Part shown: positions 35,942 through 46,337 of the stretch, in pieces
Position numbering within the stretch: the first letter of the stretch is position 1
Layout: each line of letters starts with the position of its first letter
Assembly (NCBI RefSeq): GCF_031450785.1
Contig: NZ_JARTWB010000002.1
Location: forward strand, 2,790,001-2,854,000
DNA: 64,000 nucleotides
DNA from: Caballeronia sp. LZ062
Lineage (GTDB): Bacteria; Pseudomonadota; Gammaproteobacteria; Burkholderiales; Burkholderiaceae
Direction of reading: 5' to 3'
Notes under the pieces: model-generated
The model's input: only the letters and a program-made list of their open reading frames with translations
Database searches by the model: none
What the model was told of the DNA's origin: nothing
Program-made: the position numbers and the translations under genes

Positions 35942-38900
35942 TGGGTTTCTCCGGTTTGAACAGAAGGCACTTTCGTGCAGGAAGGGACTGCATAAGGAAA
36001 TCGCGCATGTTTCCTGAGGTGGCGACGCTGTAACAGGAACCATGCGGCGGGAATAACAAACATCGAGAGAATCGGCGCGGTGACCATGCCGCCAACCATC
36101 GGGGCGGCGATGCGCTGCATGACTTCCGAGCCGGCACCATGGCCAACCATGATGGGAATCAGCCCGGCAAGGACGACAGCAACCGTCATCGCCTTGGGGC
36201 GTACGCGCAGCACAGCACCTTCGCGGATGGCCTCGATTAGCGTGCCTTCGGTCAATGGCTCACCCAGTTCTAACCGTCGGTTGAGTGCCCCCTTCAGGTA
36301 CAGCAGCATGACGACGCCGAACTCGGCCGCGACGCCGGCGAGCGCGATGAAGCCGACCGAGGTCGCGACGGACACCGCATGACCCAGTATCCAGATGAGC
36401 CAAAAGCCGCCGACCAGCGCGAACGGCACCGTCGACATGAGCAGAAGCGCGTCCGCTGCCGAAGTGAAGGTGAGAAACAGCAGCACGAAGATGACGACCA
36501 GCGTCACGGGAATGACGGTGCGCAACTTCGCCGCTGCGCGTTCCAGGTACTCGAACTGTCCTGACCACGCAATCGAATAGCCGGGCGGCAACTGAACCTT
36601 CTCGGTGACCGCGTGCTGCATCGCCTGGACTGCCGATTGCAAGTCCACGTTTCGAATATCAACGTAGACGTATCCAGACAGCCGAGCGTTTTCGCTTCGA
36701 ATCATGGGCGGACCGTCAGCGACGCGGATGTCAGCGACATCACTCAGCCGGATTTGAGCGCCACGGTCAGTTAGTACAGGCAGGTCGCGCAGGTTTTCAA
36801 GCGAGTCGCGGACTTCGCGTGGATAGCGGATGTTGATAGGAAACCGCTCGCGGCCCGCAATCACTTCCCCGACGTTATCCCCGCCGACGGCGGTAGAGAC
36901 GACCGCCTGAATGTCGCTAACGGACAGCCCATATCGTGCTGCCGCCTGCCGGTTGATGTCGACGTCGATGTACCGGCCGCCGTTGAGCCGCTCTGCTAGT
37001 GCTGAGGTCACGCCGGGAACATCTTTCACCGCCGCTTCGACCTGTGTGGCAATCCGGTCAATCTGCGAGAGGTCGGCCCCAGAAATCTTCACTCCCACTG
37101 GAGTCTTGATGCCGGTAGACAGCATGTCCAGACGGTTACGAATAGGCGGCACCCAGACGTTCGACAGACCCGGCACCTTCACGGTCCGGTCCAGTTCGTC
37201 AACGAGCTTTTCGGACGTCATCCCGGGTCGCCACTGACTTTTTGGCTTGAACTGAATAGTCGTCTCGAACATCTCCAGCGGTGCCGGGTCCGTGGCTGTG
37301 TCGGCACGACCTGACTTCCCAAAGACCGACGCAACCTCGGGTACCGTCTTGATGAGTCGGTCGGTCTGCTGCAGCAGCTCGGACGCCTTTTCGGCCGAGA
37401 TTCCGGGAAGAGCCGTCGGCATGTAAAGCAGGTCGCCTTCGTCGAGCGGCGGTAGGAATTCGCCACCGAGCCGTGACACTGGAATCGCGGTCAGCGCCAG
37501 CGCAAGCACGGCAAGGGCGATGATTAACCACGGAAGCCGCAAGGTCGCTTCGAGCAACGGCCTATAAAGCCGCACTAGCGCACGATTGATGGGATTCGAG
37601 GCTTCATGAGGAATGCGCCCACGAATCAGATAGCCCATCAGAACCGGCACAAGCGTCACCGACAGGCCCGCTGCAGCGGCAATCGTGTATGTCTTCGTGA
37701 ATGCCAGAGGCGAGAACAGCTTGCCTTCCTGCCCTTCGAGCGAAAAGACCGGGATAAACGACAGCGTGATGATGAGCAGCGAGAAGAAAAGCGCTGGCCC
37801 CACTTCGGCTGCTGACGTGGCAATCAGCTCCCATCGCTGCGTGGTCGTGATGGGCCTGTCTCGATGCGCGAGTTCATACGCCTCCAGATGTTTGTGGGCG
37901 TTTTCAATCATGACGATGGCTGCGTCTATCATCGCGCCGATGGCAATCGCGATGCCGCCGAGCGACATCAGGTTCGCGTTAACGCCCTGATAGCGCATCA
38001 CGATGACCGCGGCGAGCACACCGAGCGGGAGCGACAGGACCGCAACCAAGGCGCTACGCAGATGGAACAGGAAGACGGCGCACACGAGCGCGACGACGAT
38101 GAACTCCTCGACAAGCTTGTCCTTGAGGTTATCCACCGCGCGCTCGATAAGCTGCGAGCGGTCGTAGGTTGTCACCACTTCGACGCCCTGCGGCAGCGAA
38201 CGCCTCAGGTCTGCCAGCTTCGCTTTGACCGCGTCAATGGTTGTCAGCGCGTTCTTGCTGGAACGCATGACAATAACGCCGCCAGTGACTTCCCCTTCGC
38301 CGTTCAACTCAGCAATGCCGCGACGCATTTCTGGGCCAACCTGAATTCGCGCGACGTTGCCGAGTAACACGGGCGTGCCCGCATCGTTCGTGCGCAGGAT
38401 GACGTTGCGAAAATCGTCGAGCGAACGCAGATAACCTGATGACCGGACCATGTATTCGGATTCCGCCAGTTCAACTACTGAGCCGCCGGATTCTTGGTTC
38501 GCCTTTCCCAGAGCGTCCGCCACCATCGCCTGCGTGATGCCGAATGCGCGCAGTTTGTCCGGGTCGAGCACAACCTGATACTGACGAACCATGCCACCGA
38601 TGGACGCGACCTCAGAGACGTCAGGCACTGACTTCAGTTCGAACTTCAGGAACCAGTCGTTCAGCGCTCGCAGTTGCCCGAGGTCATGCTGTCCGGTCCT
38701 GTCCACCAGCGCATATTCGTACACCCAGCCCACGCCAGTTGCATCCGGTCCAAGCGATACCGTCGCGCCTTGCGGCAGACGGCTCTGCACCTGGTTCAGA
38801 TACTCGAGCACGCGTGAACGCGCCCAGTACTGGTCGGTCTTGTCGTCGAACAGGACGTAGACGAACGCATCGCCGAACGACGAATACGCCCGGACGGTTT

Positions 38901-39138
38901 TCGCCCCCGGCACGCCGAGTAGCGTGGTAGTGAGCGGATACGTCACCTGGTCTTCGATGACCTGCGGCGCTTTACCAGGATACGACGCCTTGATGATGAC
39001 CTGCGTATCGGACAAATCGGGCAGCGCATCGAGTGGCGTTTCATTCACCGAGTAGACGCCCCAGGCCGTTACAAGCACCGTGGCCAGCAATACCAGAAAG
39101 CGGTTATGGATAGACCACCTTATGAGGCGCGCAATCAT
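35938..39138 (-). CDS. cusA: CusA-type Cu(I)/Ag(I) RND transporter
   Basis: This is the inner-membrane pump of the Cus system with 1,066 residues, 12 membrane segments and two large periplasmic loops. The TM4 region [18 protein letters not shown] keeps the second Asp and the Glu but lacks the first Asp of CzcA, the mark of the monovalent-cation class. Met residues needed for Cu(I)/Ag(I) relay are expected in the periplasmic cleft; several occur but I did not place each. It overlaps cusB by 4 nt and cusF by 4 nt. Confidence 0.94.
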   Translation of the reverse strand: MIARLIRWSIHNRFLVLLATVLVTAWGVYSVNETPLDALPDLSDTQVIIKASYPGKAPQVIEDQVTYPLTTTLLGVPGAKTVRAYSSFGDAFVYVLFDDKTDQYWARSRVLEYLNQVQSRLPQGATVSLGPDATGVGWVYEYALVDRTGQHDLGQLRALNDWFLKFELKSVPDVSEVASIGGMVRQYQVVLDPDKLRAFGITQAMVADALGKANQESGGSVVELAESEYMVRSSGYLRSLDDFRNVILRTNDAGTPVLLGNVARIQVGPEMRRGIAELNGEGEVTGGVIVMRSSKNALTTIDAVKAKLADLRRSLPQGVEVVTTYDRSQLIERAVDNLKDKLVEEFIVVALVCAVFLFHLRSALVAVLSLPLGVLAAVIVMRYQGVNANLMSLGGIAIAIGAMIDAAIVMIENAHKHLEAYELAHRDRPITTTQRWELIATSAAEVGPALFFSLLIITLSFIPVFSLEGQEGKLFSPLAFTKTYTIAAAAGLSVTLVPVLMGYLIRGRIPHEASNPINRALVRLYRPLLEATLRLPWLIIALAVLALALTAIPVSRLGGEFLPPLDEGDLLYMPTALPGISAEKASELLQQTDRLIKTVPEVASVFGKSGRADTATDPAPLEMFETTIQFKPKSQWRPGMTSEKLVDELDRTVKVPGLSNVWVPPIRNRLDMLSTGIKTPVGVKISGADLSQIDRIATQVEAAVKDVPGVTSALAERLNGGRYIDVDINRQAAARYGLSVSDIQAVVSTAVGGDNVGEVIAGRERFPINIRYPREVRDSLENLRDLPVLTDRGAQIRLSDVADIRVADGPPMIRSENARLSGYVYVDIRNVDLQSAVQAMQHAVTEKVQLPPGYSIAWSGQFEYLERAAAKLRTVIPVTLVVIFVLLFLTFTSAADALLLMSTVPFALVGGFWLIWILGHAVSVATSVGFIALAGVAAEFGVVMLLYLKGALNRRLELGEPLTEGTLIEAIREGAVLRVRPKAMTVAVVLAGLIPIMVGHGAGSEVMQRIAAPMVGGMVTAPILSMFVIPAAWFLLQRRHLRKHARFPYAVPSCTKVPSVQTGETQ

Positions 39139-40676
39139 TTGGCGCCTCCAACCGGTTCGACCTTCGTCAACTGGTAGCCATCGTCGGATTGCCTGAAGAC
39201 AAAATGCACGGTCTCGCCAGGCTTCACGTCAGGAAATGCGGTCGGCGACGGTTTGCTGAACGACATCGTCATGGCTCCCCAACCGAGGGCCGGAACGGGT
39301 TGATGCGAGAACGTGATGTCACCGGCTGTGACCTTCTCGACCTTGCCGGTAGTCTCGTAGGTTTGAGCCGTAGCCGATGACGATGCAGGTGCAGGTGCAG
39401 ATGCAGGAATGCTCGGAACAGTACCGACGCTACCCTCCAGCCGCGGCAGAACAGATTTCAGGCTCGCTTCAGAGTCAATCAGGAACTGGCCCGATGCGAC
39501 AACCTGCTGGCCTTCCGTCAGTCCGCTCCTCACCTCGGCATCGTCGCCAGCATCGTTGCCGACCGTAACCGAGACAGGCTGCAATCTGCCATCGGAATTC
39601 TTGACGATGACCAGCGACCGCTTGCCAGTCGTGATGACGGCTTCCGAGGGCACGAGCAACCGCGACACTTTTTTCGCGGCACCGATGCGTGCCCGCATCA
39701 GCATTCCCGGCGTCAACCGGAGGTCTGTGTTGTCGATTTCCAGGCGGGCCTGCAGCGTGCGACTGGTCGTGCTAATTCCGGGCAGAATTTCGCGAATGTG
39801 CCCCGTGAAATGCTGGGACGGGTCACCGGCAAACACGGCGTCGACGGTCATGCCGGGTCGAACCTGAAGGGCCAGCGCTTCGGGTATTTCAACGATGAGC
39901 CAAAGCTTAGACAGGCCGGCGACCTTGGCAAGCGTCTGCCCCGGCGACACCATTGCACCGTCGCGAACGTTGAGCTCGGTCAGCACGCCGCTTTCCGGCG
40001 CAGACAGCGTGACGTGCGTCTGCGCTTTGCCGGTGCGGTCGAGGCTAGCAATCACGCCGTCCGGAATCGACATTGCCCGCATCCGCGCGCGCGACGCGGC
40101 AACCATGCTGTCATCCATCCCGCCTCGCTTCAACGCCAGATATTCTTCCTGCGGCGGCAGCCAGTCGGGAACGAAGAGCGACGCAATTGGAGCGCCTTTC
40201 GCGACCCGTTGCATCGGAGCGCTGGTGTAAAGGCGGTCTATGTAGCCGGTCACCCGCGACTGGATGACATCCGCTTTGGACTCGTCGAATTGTGTCGTAC
40301 CCACAGCGTCGAAGCCGTCGGTTGTGTCCTGTCGGCGTACGGTTGCATAGCGGATGCCGAGGTTCTGCTGTAGTCCAGGGTCAATCTTGATGCCGTTCGA
40401 ACCGCTCTCGTCGGCATAGACCGGCTCAAGCTGCATGTCCATGAAAGGCGACTTGCCGGGCTTGTCGAAATGTTGGTTCGGCACCATCGGGTCGTGCCAG
40501 TACAGCACTTTGCGGCCGGTCTTGGGGTCCGTTTTGCCGTCGGTGGCGCGAGACGTCGCGGCGATGGTCGTGCCGGTCGCGGAAGCACGCCAGGTGCCGG
40601 CAACGTAGCCGGCGCTCAGCAATGCCGCTGCCGCAAACACGATAAGGGCCGCGCGAGCCAGTTGTTTGTTTTGCAT
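39135..40676 (-). CDS. cusB: CusB adaptor with fused C-terminal CusF domain
   Basis: The periplasmic adaptor has 513 residues. In order: signal/anchor segment (to about 25), a heavy-metal-binding [12 protein letters not shown]...SPFMDMQL segment, lipoyl and helical-hairpin domains, and beta-barrel domains. A C-terminal CusF-like domain (last ~85 residues) contains [17 protein letters not shown]. In this fused domain the metal-site Trp is kept, unlike in the two free CusF proteins. AAGGAG lies just before the ATG at 40676; a GTG at 40691 overlapping the cusC stop would put that site inside the gene. Confidence 0.93.
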   Translation of the reverse strand: MQNKQLARAALIVFAAAALLSAGYVAGTWRASATGTTIAATSRATDGKTDPKTGRKVLYWHDPMVPNQHFDKPGKSPFMDMQLEPVYADESGSNGIKIDPGLQQNLGIRYATVRRQDTTDGFDAVGTTQFDESKADVIQSRVTGYIDRLYTSAPMQRVAKGAPIASLFVPDWLPPQEEYLALKRGGMDDSMVAASRARMRAMSIPDGVIASLDRTGKAQTHVTLSAPESGVLTELNVRDGAMVSPGQTLAKVAGLSKLWLIVEIPEALALQVRPGMTVDAVFAGDPSQHFTGHIREILPGISTTSRTLQARLEIDNTDLRLTPGMLMRARIGAAKKVSRLLVPSEAVITTGKRSLVIVKNSDGRLQPVSVTVGNDAGDDAEVRSGLTEGQQVVASGQFLIDSEASLKSVLPRLEGSVGTVPSIPASAPAPASSSATAQTYETTGKVEKVTAGDITFSHQPVPALGWGAMTMSFSKPSPTAFPDVKPGETVHFVFRQSDDGYQLTKVEPVGGAK

Positions 40677-40687
40677 GCTGTTCTCCT

Positions 40688-41983
40688 TCACTGACTGAAG
40701 GACATCGACGCGGGTACGACCTGGTATTCCAGCTGGGCCCAGGTTTGCGATACGTCACGCTGCAGGTCGAGCACCTCAAGCTGGGCGTCGAGTTGCGCCC
40801 GTCTGGCAGCAAATGTGTCCGCCAGCGACCCGGTACCGGCCCGGTACGCCGCCGCCGCGAGTTGCACGCGCTGGTCGGCAGCCGGCAGCAGGGAGTGAGT
40901 CAGATTGGTGATGCGCTCGCGACCGCTGGCCAGGGTGGCTGACTGAGTGCGGATGTCCGCTTCCACCTGCCGCTGCGCGTCCTCATACATCAGCCGCGCC
41001 TTGGTGCCGAGCTCCGCTTTTTCGGCGGCGTTCTGGTCCTGAACATTCTTCCGATTGATAGGCAATGGGATGCTCACGCCGACCGACACCATGTTGGAAT
41101 ACTGCCCGCCGCGCTGCTGATACGAAACCTCCCACGTCCAGTTCGGACTGCGGTCGCTGTTGGCAACGGCAGTGTCGGCATCGGCGACCTCGATGTCGCG
41201 CGACGCTGCGACAAGCACCGGCTGCACCTGTCGGAGCTCGTCAGGCGGCAGCGACGGTACATATGATTCTGGCGCTGGCGGTTCGCCCGTCACATCGGAA
41301 ACAGGCGCGGCGGTCCAACGGGAGAGGCCGATGAGCGCCGTCTGAAACGTCTGCTGCGCCTTGAACAACTGGTCCTGGGTCTGCGCCAGCATGGCCTGGG
41401 CTTGCGTCACATCGGCCGCAGTCGCTTTCGCGCCACGATAGGATGCTTTCGTCGCCTCCAGCTCATGAGTCATGTGGCCAACCAGCTCCTGCTGCAACGA
41501 CACCGCTTTCTTCGCATACACCGCGTTCAGCCATGCCAAAGCCGTTTGCTGGCGCGTGTTCGCGAGTTGGGCAAGATAGCCCGCACGCTCGCGGTCCACG
41601 ACGTTATTGGCTAATGCTGACCGGAGCCGACGCTTTTCTCCCGAAACCCATTCCTGTTCGATGCCGATACGGCGCATTGTCATGAAGTCCTGACCGATGG
41701 TGAATCGTTGCGGTCCGTTGACCGGCAGGTTGTCCACGCCGGCCTTCAGCATCGGGTCGGGTAACTGGCCCGCCCGGACGGAGGCCTCGGAACTCGCGCG
41801 GATAGATGCTTGCGCAGCACCCATGGCGGCGCTGCGGTCAGTAGCGGATTGAAGTGCCGCGTCGAGCGTGACGGGGGCGTCCTGAGCGTGCGCGGCAACG
41901 CTCGCGAGAATCAGCGCGGCGAAGAATAAACGCGCGCGCGGTGGTGCTCGCCGGCATGTCGGCAAGCCAATTGTTGAATGCAT
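40688..41983 (-). CDS. cusC: CusC-type outer-membrane channel
   Basis: This is the TolC-family outer-membrane factor of the Cus system, 431 residues. A signal peptide ends near ASVAAHAQD, followed by two OEP repeats (AALQSATDRSAAMGAAQA and later segments). No lipoprotein Cys follows the signal, unlike the TolC-like protein at 13547. First structural gene of cusCBAF; the copL-like gene 92 bp upstream probably heads the transcript. Confidence 0.9.
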   Translation of the reverse strand: MHSTIGLPTCRRAPPRARLFFAALILASVAAHAQDAPVTLDAALQSATDRSAAMGAAQASIRASSEASVRAGQLPDPMLKAGVDNLPVNGPQRFTIGQDFMTMRRIGIEQEWVSGEKRRLRSALANNVVDRERAGYLAQLANTRQQTALAWLNAVYAKKAVSLQQELVGHMTHELEATKASYRGAKATAADVTQAQAMLAQTQDQLFKAQQTFQTALIGLSRWTAAPVSDVTGEPPAPESYVPSLPPDELRQVQPVLVAASRDIEVADADTAVANSDRSPNWTWEVSYQQRGGQYSNMVSVGVSIPLPINRKNVQDQNAAEKAELGTKARLMYEDAQRQVEADIRTQSATLASGRERITNLTHSLLPAADQRVQLAAAAYRAGTGSLADTFAARRAQLDAQLEVLDLQRDVSQTWAQLEYQVVPASMSFSQ

Positions 41984-42075
41984 GTTCTAACCCCAACGGC
42001 GGACTCCCATAGGGAATCCACGTCCTGGATGCAGGACGACCTCACCGCAAATGCGGTGAACCTGTCAGAAAGGGA

Positions 42076-42432
42076 TTAGATGGCGCGAGGAGGTCGCCAA
42101 AGACCGGCAGGCTCGCGGACCGACAGCGAGTCAACGTAGTGGAAGACAACTGGGCTGGCCAATCCGGCGGGACGAGTCACTTCAAGAGCGGAAGCCGGGT
42201 GATACAGGCTGCCGAGTTGGCATTGCGCCGTTGCCTTGCAGAAGAAGCCCTTTGCTTTCTCCGGTTGCGAGGATTTCATGGTCTCGCAACCAGGCATTTC
42301 CGAAGACATCCCACTGCCCTCGTTTGCGTCCATGCTCATCGGACATTCTCCAGTCAAGCCGCTGGCCGCCAGCCCACTGATGGGCAGCACGGCGCACAGC
42401 AGGAGAAGAAGCAATGTCCGGAGGAATTTCAT
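42076..42432 (-). CDS. Cys/Met-rich small secreted protein at the head of the cus operon (CopL/DUF2946-like, copy 4)
   Basis: The 118-residue protein has a signal peptide (MKFLRTLLLLLLCAVLPISG), then a Cys/Met-rich part (GECPMSMDANEGSGMSSEMPGCETM, KGFFCKATAQC, split here). It ends SVREPAGLWRPPRAI. Its layout and the terminal RPPR match the protein at 15412, which also heads a copper operon. Small proteins of this kind in other bacteria act as copper-responsive upstream reading frames, which is a reasonable but unproven role here. Confidence 0.7.
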   Translation of the reverse strand: MKFLRTLLLLLLCAVLPISGLAASGLTGECPMSMDANEGSGMSSEMPGCETMKSSQPEKAKGFFCKATAQCQLGSLYHPASALEVTRPAGLASPVVFHYVDSLSVREPAGLWRPPRAI

Positions 42433-42535
42433 GGCTGGGATTATAGCGGAGCCATTTTATCCATGTTCCGCGCAATCTGTCGCCTGTGGCAGTCATTGCA
42501 CGCGGCAGTCGCTCGAGTGGCGGGAAGTCCGCCGC

Positions 42536-42566
42536 TTGACATTCCCGTCCTGGGAAGGTTCATGCT
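42536..42566 (+). promoter_or_regulatory. CueR-type copper promoter
   Basis: The -35 TTGACA, a 19-bp spacer and -10 CATGCT enclose a TTCCC...GGGAAGG dyad. Spacer length and dyad closely match the E. coli copA promoter bound by CueR. It drives the CopZ-like gene 33 bp downstream. No cueR gene lies in this window, so the regulator would be encoded elsewhere; CadR at 31259 is a less likely alternative. Confidence 0.75.
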
Positions 42567-42598
42567 TGGGGCTTCTAATCTCTCCACCGGAGTCAAAG

Positions 42599-42796
42599 AT
42601 GGAATTCAAAGTCAACGATATGTCGTGCGGCGGGTGCGCCAACTCCATCACTCGCGCTGTCACAACTGCCGACCCGGCAGCGAAACTTGAAGTCGACATC
42701 GCCTCCAAAACCGTGAAAATCAGCTCGGTTCTGACATCAGAGCGGCTCGTTGCTGTCATTGAAGCTGCGGGATACCACCCAACGGTCAACGCGTAG
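42599..42796 (+). CDS. copZ: CopZ-like copper chaperone
   Basis: This 65-residue HMA domain has the metal site NDMSCGGCANS and the family ending VIEAAGYHPTVNA. The ATG at 42599 follows CGGAG. It is the first gene after the CueR-type promoter and precedes a permease in the same direction. Related to the HMA protein at 18215 (shared CGGCA core and DIASKTV/DLASKTV), so the island carries two copper chaperones under different control. Confidence 0.88.
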   Translation: MEFKVNDMSCGGCANSITRAVTTADPAAKLEVDIASKTVKISSVLTSERLVAVIEAAGYHPTVNA

Positions 42797-42902
42797 CCAC
42801 ATTGTCCACGAGACAGGTGAAATGCGGATGGGATAGTCGCGGGGACGAATCCGCGTGCATCGTTGCGCGCCGCGTGCAGGAGTCTTGATACGGGAGATTG
42901 CG

Positions 42903-44117
42903 ATGCAGATTGTCACTGCTTTAGGCCATGCCCTGTGGATGGCCTTCACGATGCTATGGCAGATTTTCTGGGGATTAAGCCTGGGCTTCCTGTTCTCTGC
43001 CGCGATTGAAGTTGCCGTCTCGAAGTCGGAGATGTCGAAGCTGCTGCCAAACGCTTCGACTCGGTCACTCGCGGTCGCGAGCCTGCTCGGCGCGGCATCG
43101 TCGTCCTGCTCATATGCCGCAGTGGCCATGGCTCGCTCAATCGTGCGTAAAGGTGGTGACTTCACGGCCGCCATGGCGTTTCAATTTGCAGCGACTAATC
43201 TTGTGCTGGAACTTGGCGTGCTGATGTGGGTGCTGATTTCCTGGCAGTTTGCCGCCGCTGAGTTCATCGGCGGCCCAATCATGATTGTCGTCCTAGTGCT
43301 ACTTTTCCGGCTATTCCTCAAGGACTCGCTGAAGAAGCAAGCCATCAAGCAGGCTGACAAGGGCATCGCGGGCAGCATGGAGGGTCATGCGTCCATGTCA
43401 ATGGGCGAACAGCACGGGACATGGAAGCAACGTCTTTCTTCCAGGGAAGGGTGGGTAGCCATCAGCCACAGCTACGTGATGAACTGGTCGATGCTATGGC
43501 GCGACATCGGCATTGGGCTGCTCATCGCAGGCGCGCTCGGTGCATGGGTACCCGACAGCTTCTGGCAGAAGTTCTTTCTGGTTAGCCATCCCACCGCGGC
43601 AATGATTTGGGGTGCCTTCGTCGGACCACTAATTGCCGTTGCGTCATTCACCTGTTCCGTCGGCAACGTGCCGCTGGCCGCAGTGTTGTGGAACGGCGGC
43701 ATTAGTTTCGGGGGCGTCGCTTCGTTCATCTTCGGCGACCTTATCATTCTGCCAATCATAAACATATACCGAAAGTACTACGGCGGCAGAATGACGGTCT
43801 TTCTCGCCATGACTTTCTACGCCGCGATGGTCTTGGCAGCACTCGTGGTCGAAGCACTGTTCCAGTCGCTTGGCTGGGTTCCGACCCAGCGACATACGGC
43901 AGTCGTCAACGCAGCGATTACGTTCAATTACACGTCAGTTCTCGACATTGTCTTTGGTGCCGTCTTTATCGTGTTGTTAGTTACATTTTTCCGGACCGGC
44001 GGCCCGGCGATGATGCGGATGGTGGAAGGCGGCGAGCATGACCACGGGGAGCACGTGAATCACGGCTCGCGTGACACGGCGCATCACCATCACGATGGTC
44101 ATACCAAGACCCGGTGA
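42903..44117 (+). CDS. ArsP/UPF0718-type permease with His-rich tail
   Basis: The 404-residue multi-pass protein belongs to the permease family PF03773, which includes ArsP exporters of trivalent organoarsenicals. Family segments are GAASSSCSYAAVAMARS, FQFAATNLVLELG and FTCSVGNVPLAAVLW, each with a conserved polar or Cys residue in the membrane. A His/Asp-rich tail (EHDHGEHVNHG, HHHHDGHTK) suggests metal binding. The ATG at 42903 follows GGGAG. Following copZ under a CueR-type promoter, it may move copper rather than arsenic; that is inference. Confidence 0.8.
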   Translation: MQIVTALGHALWMAFTMLWQIFWGLSLGFLFSAAIEVAVSKSEMSKLLPNASTRSLAVASLLGAASSSCSYAAVAMARSIVRKGGDFTAAMAFQFAATNLVLELGVLMWVLISWQFAAAEFIGGPIMIVVLVLLFRLFLKDSLKKQAIKQADKGIAGSMEGHASMSMGEQHGTWKQRLSSREGWVAISHSYVMNWSMLWRDIGIGLLIAGALGAWVPDSFWQKFFLVSHPTAAMIWGAFVGPLIAVASFTCSVGNVPLAAVLWNGGISFGGVASFIFGDLIILPIINIYRKYYGGRMTVFLAMTFYAAMVLAALVVEALFQSLGWVPTQRHTAVVNAAITFNYTSVLDIVFGAVFIVLLVTFFRTGGPAMMRMVEGGEHDHGEHVNHGSRDTAHHHHDGHTKTR

Positions 44118-44198
44118 GCACAGGTGGCGTATGCTGGTGCGACGCGACCGACCAAACGCTAATCAGATAGAAGCTGTGACCCTTCAGGGGAGCGCGAA

Positions 44199-44819
44199 AT
44201 GGCATGCGATTGCGGGCAAGCGTCCGCGAATACACGGGCGGAAAGAAAGACGCTTAGGATTGCGCTCGTCCTGAACGGGGCCATGTTCGTTGTGGGCATG
44301 GCTGCCGGTCTCTGGGCGCAGTCGAGCGGGTTGATGGCGGACGCCCTGGACATGCTTACCGACGCGACGGCGTACGCAATCGGTCTTCTTGCGGTGACTC
44401 GCGGTATCAGGTTCAAGCAGTACTCTGCCCGGTGGACGGGAGCAACGCTCATGCTGCTGAGCGTCGGCATTGTTGTCGACGTCGTTCGTCGCTTTGTCTT
44501 TGGCAGTGAGCCGCTTGGCGCCGCGATGGTCGGTTTTTCGCTGTTGTCGCTCGGCGTCAATGTCACTGTCCTGCGGATGCTTGCAAGGTATCGACAAGGC
44601 GAGGTTCATATGCGCGCTAGTTGGATTTGCACGCGCGCCGACGTGGTCGCGAATGTTGGTGTGCTGGCATCGGGCTTGGTGGTCCTGGCGACAGGCTGGC
44701 GGTACGCAGACCTCCTGGTCGGTGTCGCCATTGACATCTATGTGGCGAAGGAAGCAGTGGAAATCTGGCGCGAGGCTGTTCATTCGGCTGAACACAGCTC
44801 TGCACTTTCGGAACGATGA
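44199..44819 (+). CDS. Short CDF-family cation transporter
   Basis: This cation-diffusion-facilitator protein of 206 residues has six membrane segments but no C-terminal cytoplasmic domain, so it is about 100 residues shorter than typical CDF proteins. TM2 has the metal-site pair in MADALDMLTDA. TM5 has WICTRADVVAN, where Cys stands in place of the first His of the usual HxxxD. The N-terminus has CDCGQ. This short type occurs repeatedly in metal islands. CAGGGGAG precedes the ATG. Substrate unknown. Confidence 0.85.
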   Translation: MACDCGQASANTRAERKTLRIALVLNGAMFVVGMAAGLWAQSSGLMADALDMLTDATAYAIGLLAVTRGIRFKQYSARWTGATLMLLSVGIVVDVVRRFVFGSEPLGAAMVGFSLLSLGVNVTVLRMLARYRQGEVHMRASWICTRADVVANVGVLASGLVVLATGWRYADLLVGVAIDIYVAKEAVEIWREAVHSAEHSSALSER

Positions 44820-44917
44820 TGCGTGCAATGGGGCATGCAGGCACCGAGCTTCGGTGGAGCAGCGCCTCACAGTACGATGACAATGCCTGACGATGTCAGA
44901 ATAAATGTAGTCCCTCA

Positions 44918-46141
44918 GTGATTCAAGAACACGTGCAGACTGATACCACACGGCGCGCCAGCACGCTCAGCCAGATTCCGCGTGGCATATGGATGCTTGG
45001 TTTCGTCAGCATGTTCATGGACATCTCGTCGGAAATCATCCACAGCCTCTTGCCGATGTTCCTAGTGACGAGCCTCGGTGCGAGCGCCACGATGGTCGGC
45101 CTCATTGAAGGCGTTGCCGAGGCCGCATCGCCAATTGTAAAAGTGTTCTCAGGGGCACTGAGCGACTACCTTGGCAACCGCAAGTGGCTTGCGGTAGTTG
45201 GGTACAGCTTGGGGGCGATGAGCAAACCGCTGTTTGCATTGGCGCCTACTGCTGGCATGGTATTGACGGCGCGCCTAGTCGACCGAGTAGGAAAAGGCAT
45301 CCGAGGCGCGCCACGGGATGCGCTCGTGGCGGACATCACACCCGCGCATTTGCGCGGCGCGGCCTACGGCCTGCGCCAATCGCTAGATACTATTGGCGCG
45401 GTCCTCGGACCGCTTCTCGCGGTCGTGCTGATGCTCGTTTGGGCAGACAATTTCCGGCGGGTCTTCTGGTTTGCGGTGGTCCCGGGGCTCTTTGCCGTGG
45501 CGTTATTGGCCTTCGGCGTCAGGGAACCGGCTCGGCAATCACAAGCGAGACGCGTCAACCCTATCAAGCTCGAATACCTGAAGAAGCTCAACAGGCCCTA
45601 TTGGTGGGTCGTCGGCGTTGGCGCTGTCTTTACGCTGGGACGCTTCAGCGAAGCATTCCTTGTCTTGCGTGCCATGCAGGGCGGCATTCCGATAGCGTTC
45701 GTGCCTCTCGTCATGGTAGCAATAAACGCTGTGTATTCGCTCTCCGCCTATCCCTTCGGAAAGTTAGCCGACTCTGTGAGTCACGTTAAGCTACTGGCGC
45801 TCGGCCTCGTTGTGCTAATCGCGTCCGACGTAGTCCTCGCATATGACAACTCATGGTCCGTGGTCATAGTCGGCGTGGCGCTCTGGGGCTTGCATATGGG
45901 GCTTACGCAAGGACTGCTGGCGACCATGGTCGCGCATTCTGCGCCGCAAGAGCTGAGAGGCACGGCGTTCGGATTTTTCAATTTGACGAGCGGTTTCGCG
46001 ATGCTTGCCGCGAGCGTCGTAGCCGGCGAACTCTGGGACCGCTTCGGCGCGAGCGTGACGTTCTATGCCGGGGCCGGATTCTGTCTGCTGGCGCTCCTTT
46101 CCCTGGCGACCGCCAAGCGCGACGGAAGTGACAAACCATAA
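44918..46141 (+). CDS. MFS transporter of the copper/CDF unit
   Basis: A 407-residue major-facilitator protein with 12 segments and the clear loop LVDRVGKGIRGAPRDALVADI in its first half (shown here only in part as DRVGKGIRGAPRDA). It begins with FMDISSEIIHSLLPMFL, typical of a drug/metal exporter subgroup. The GTG at 44918 lacks a strong Shine-Dalgarno; the ATG at 44991 would cut into the first segment. It follows the CDF gene and may export metal or metal-complex. Confidence 0.82.
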   Translation: MIQEHVQTDTTRRASTLSQIPRGIWMLGFVSMFMDISSEIIHSLLPMFLVTSLGASATMVGLIEGVAEAASPIVKVFSGALSDYLGNRKWLAVVGYSLGAMSKPLFALAPTAGMVLTARLVDRVGKGIRGAPRDALVADITPAHLRGAAYGLRQSLDTIGAVLGPLLAVVLMLVWADNFRRVFWFAVVPGLFAVALLAFGVREPARQSQARRVNPIKLEYLKKLNRPYWWVVGVGAVFTLGRFSEAFLVLRAMQGGIPIAFVPLVMVAINAVYSLSAYPFGKLADSVSHVKLLALGLVVLIASDVVLAYDNSWSVVIVGVALWGLHMGLTQGLLATMVAHSAPQELRGTAFGFFNLTSGFAMLAASVVAGELWDRFGASVTFYAGAGFCLLALLSLATAKRDGSDKP

Positions 46142-46337
46142 CCTGCCTTATCCATGAATTACCGCGTCAATTGCATCGACAACCGCACACGGCCGCGCCG
46201 AGGCAGGAAACAGCCTTGCTCCCAATAACTGCTGCGGCCCACGCGGCAGAGTTGGCGGAGGACTATCGGGGCCTGCGGTCTTGGCTCGTTCTTGGAATGC
46301 TGGTTGCTGCGGCTCCTGCACGAACCAACGTACGGCT

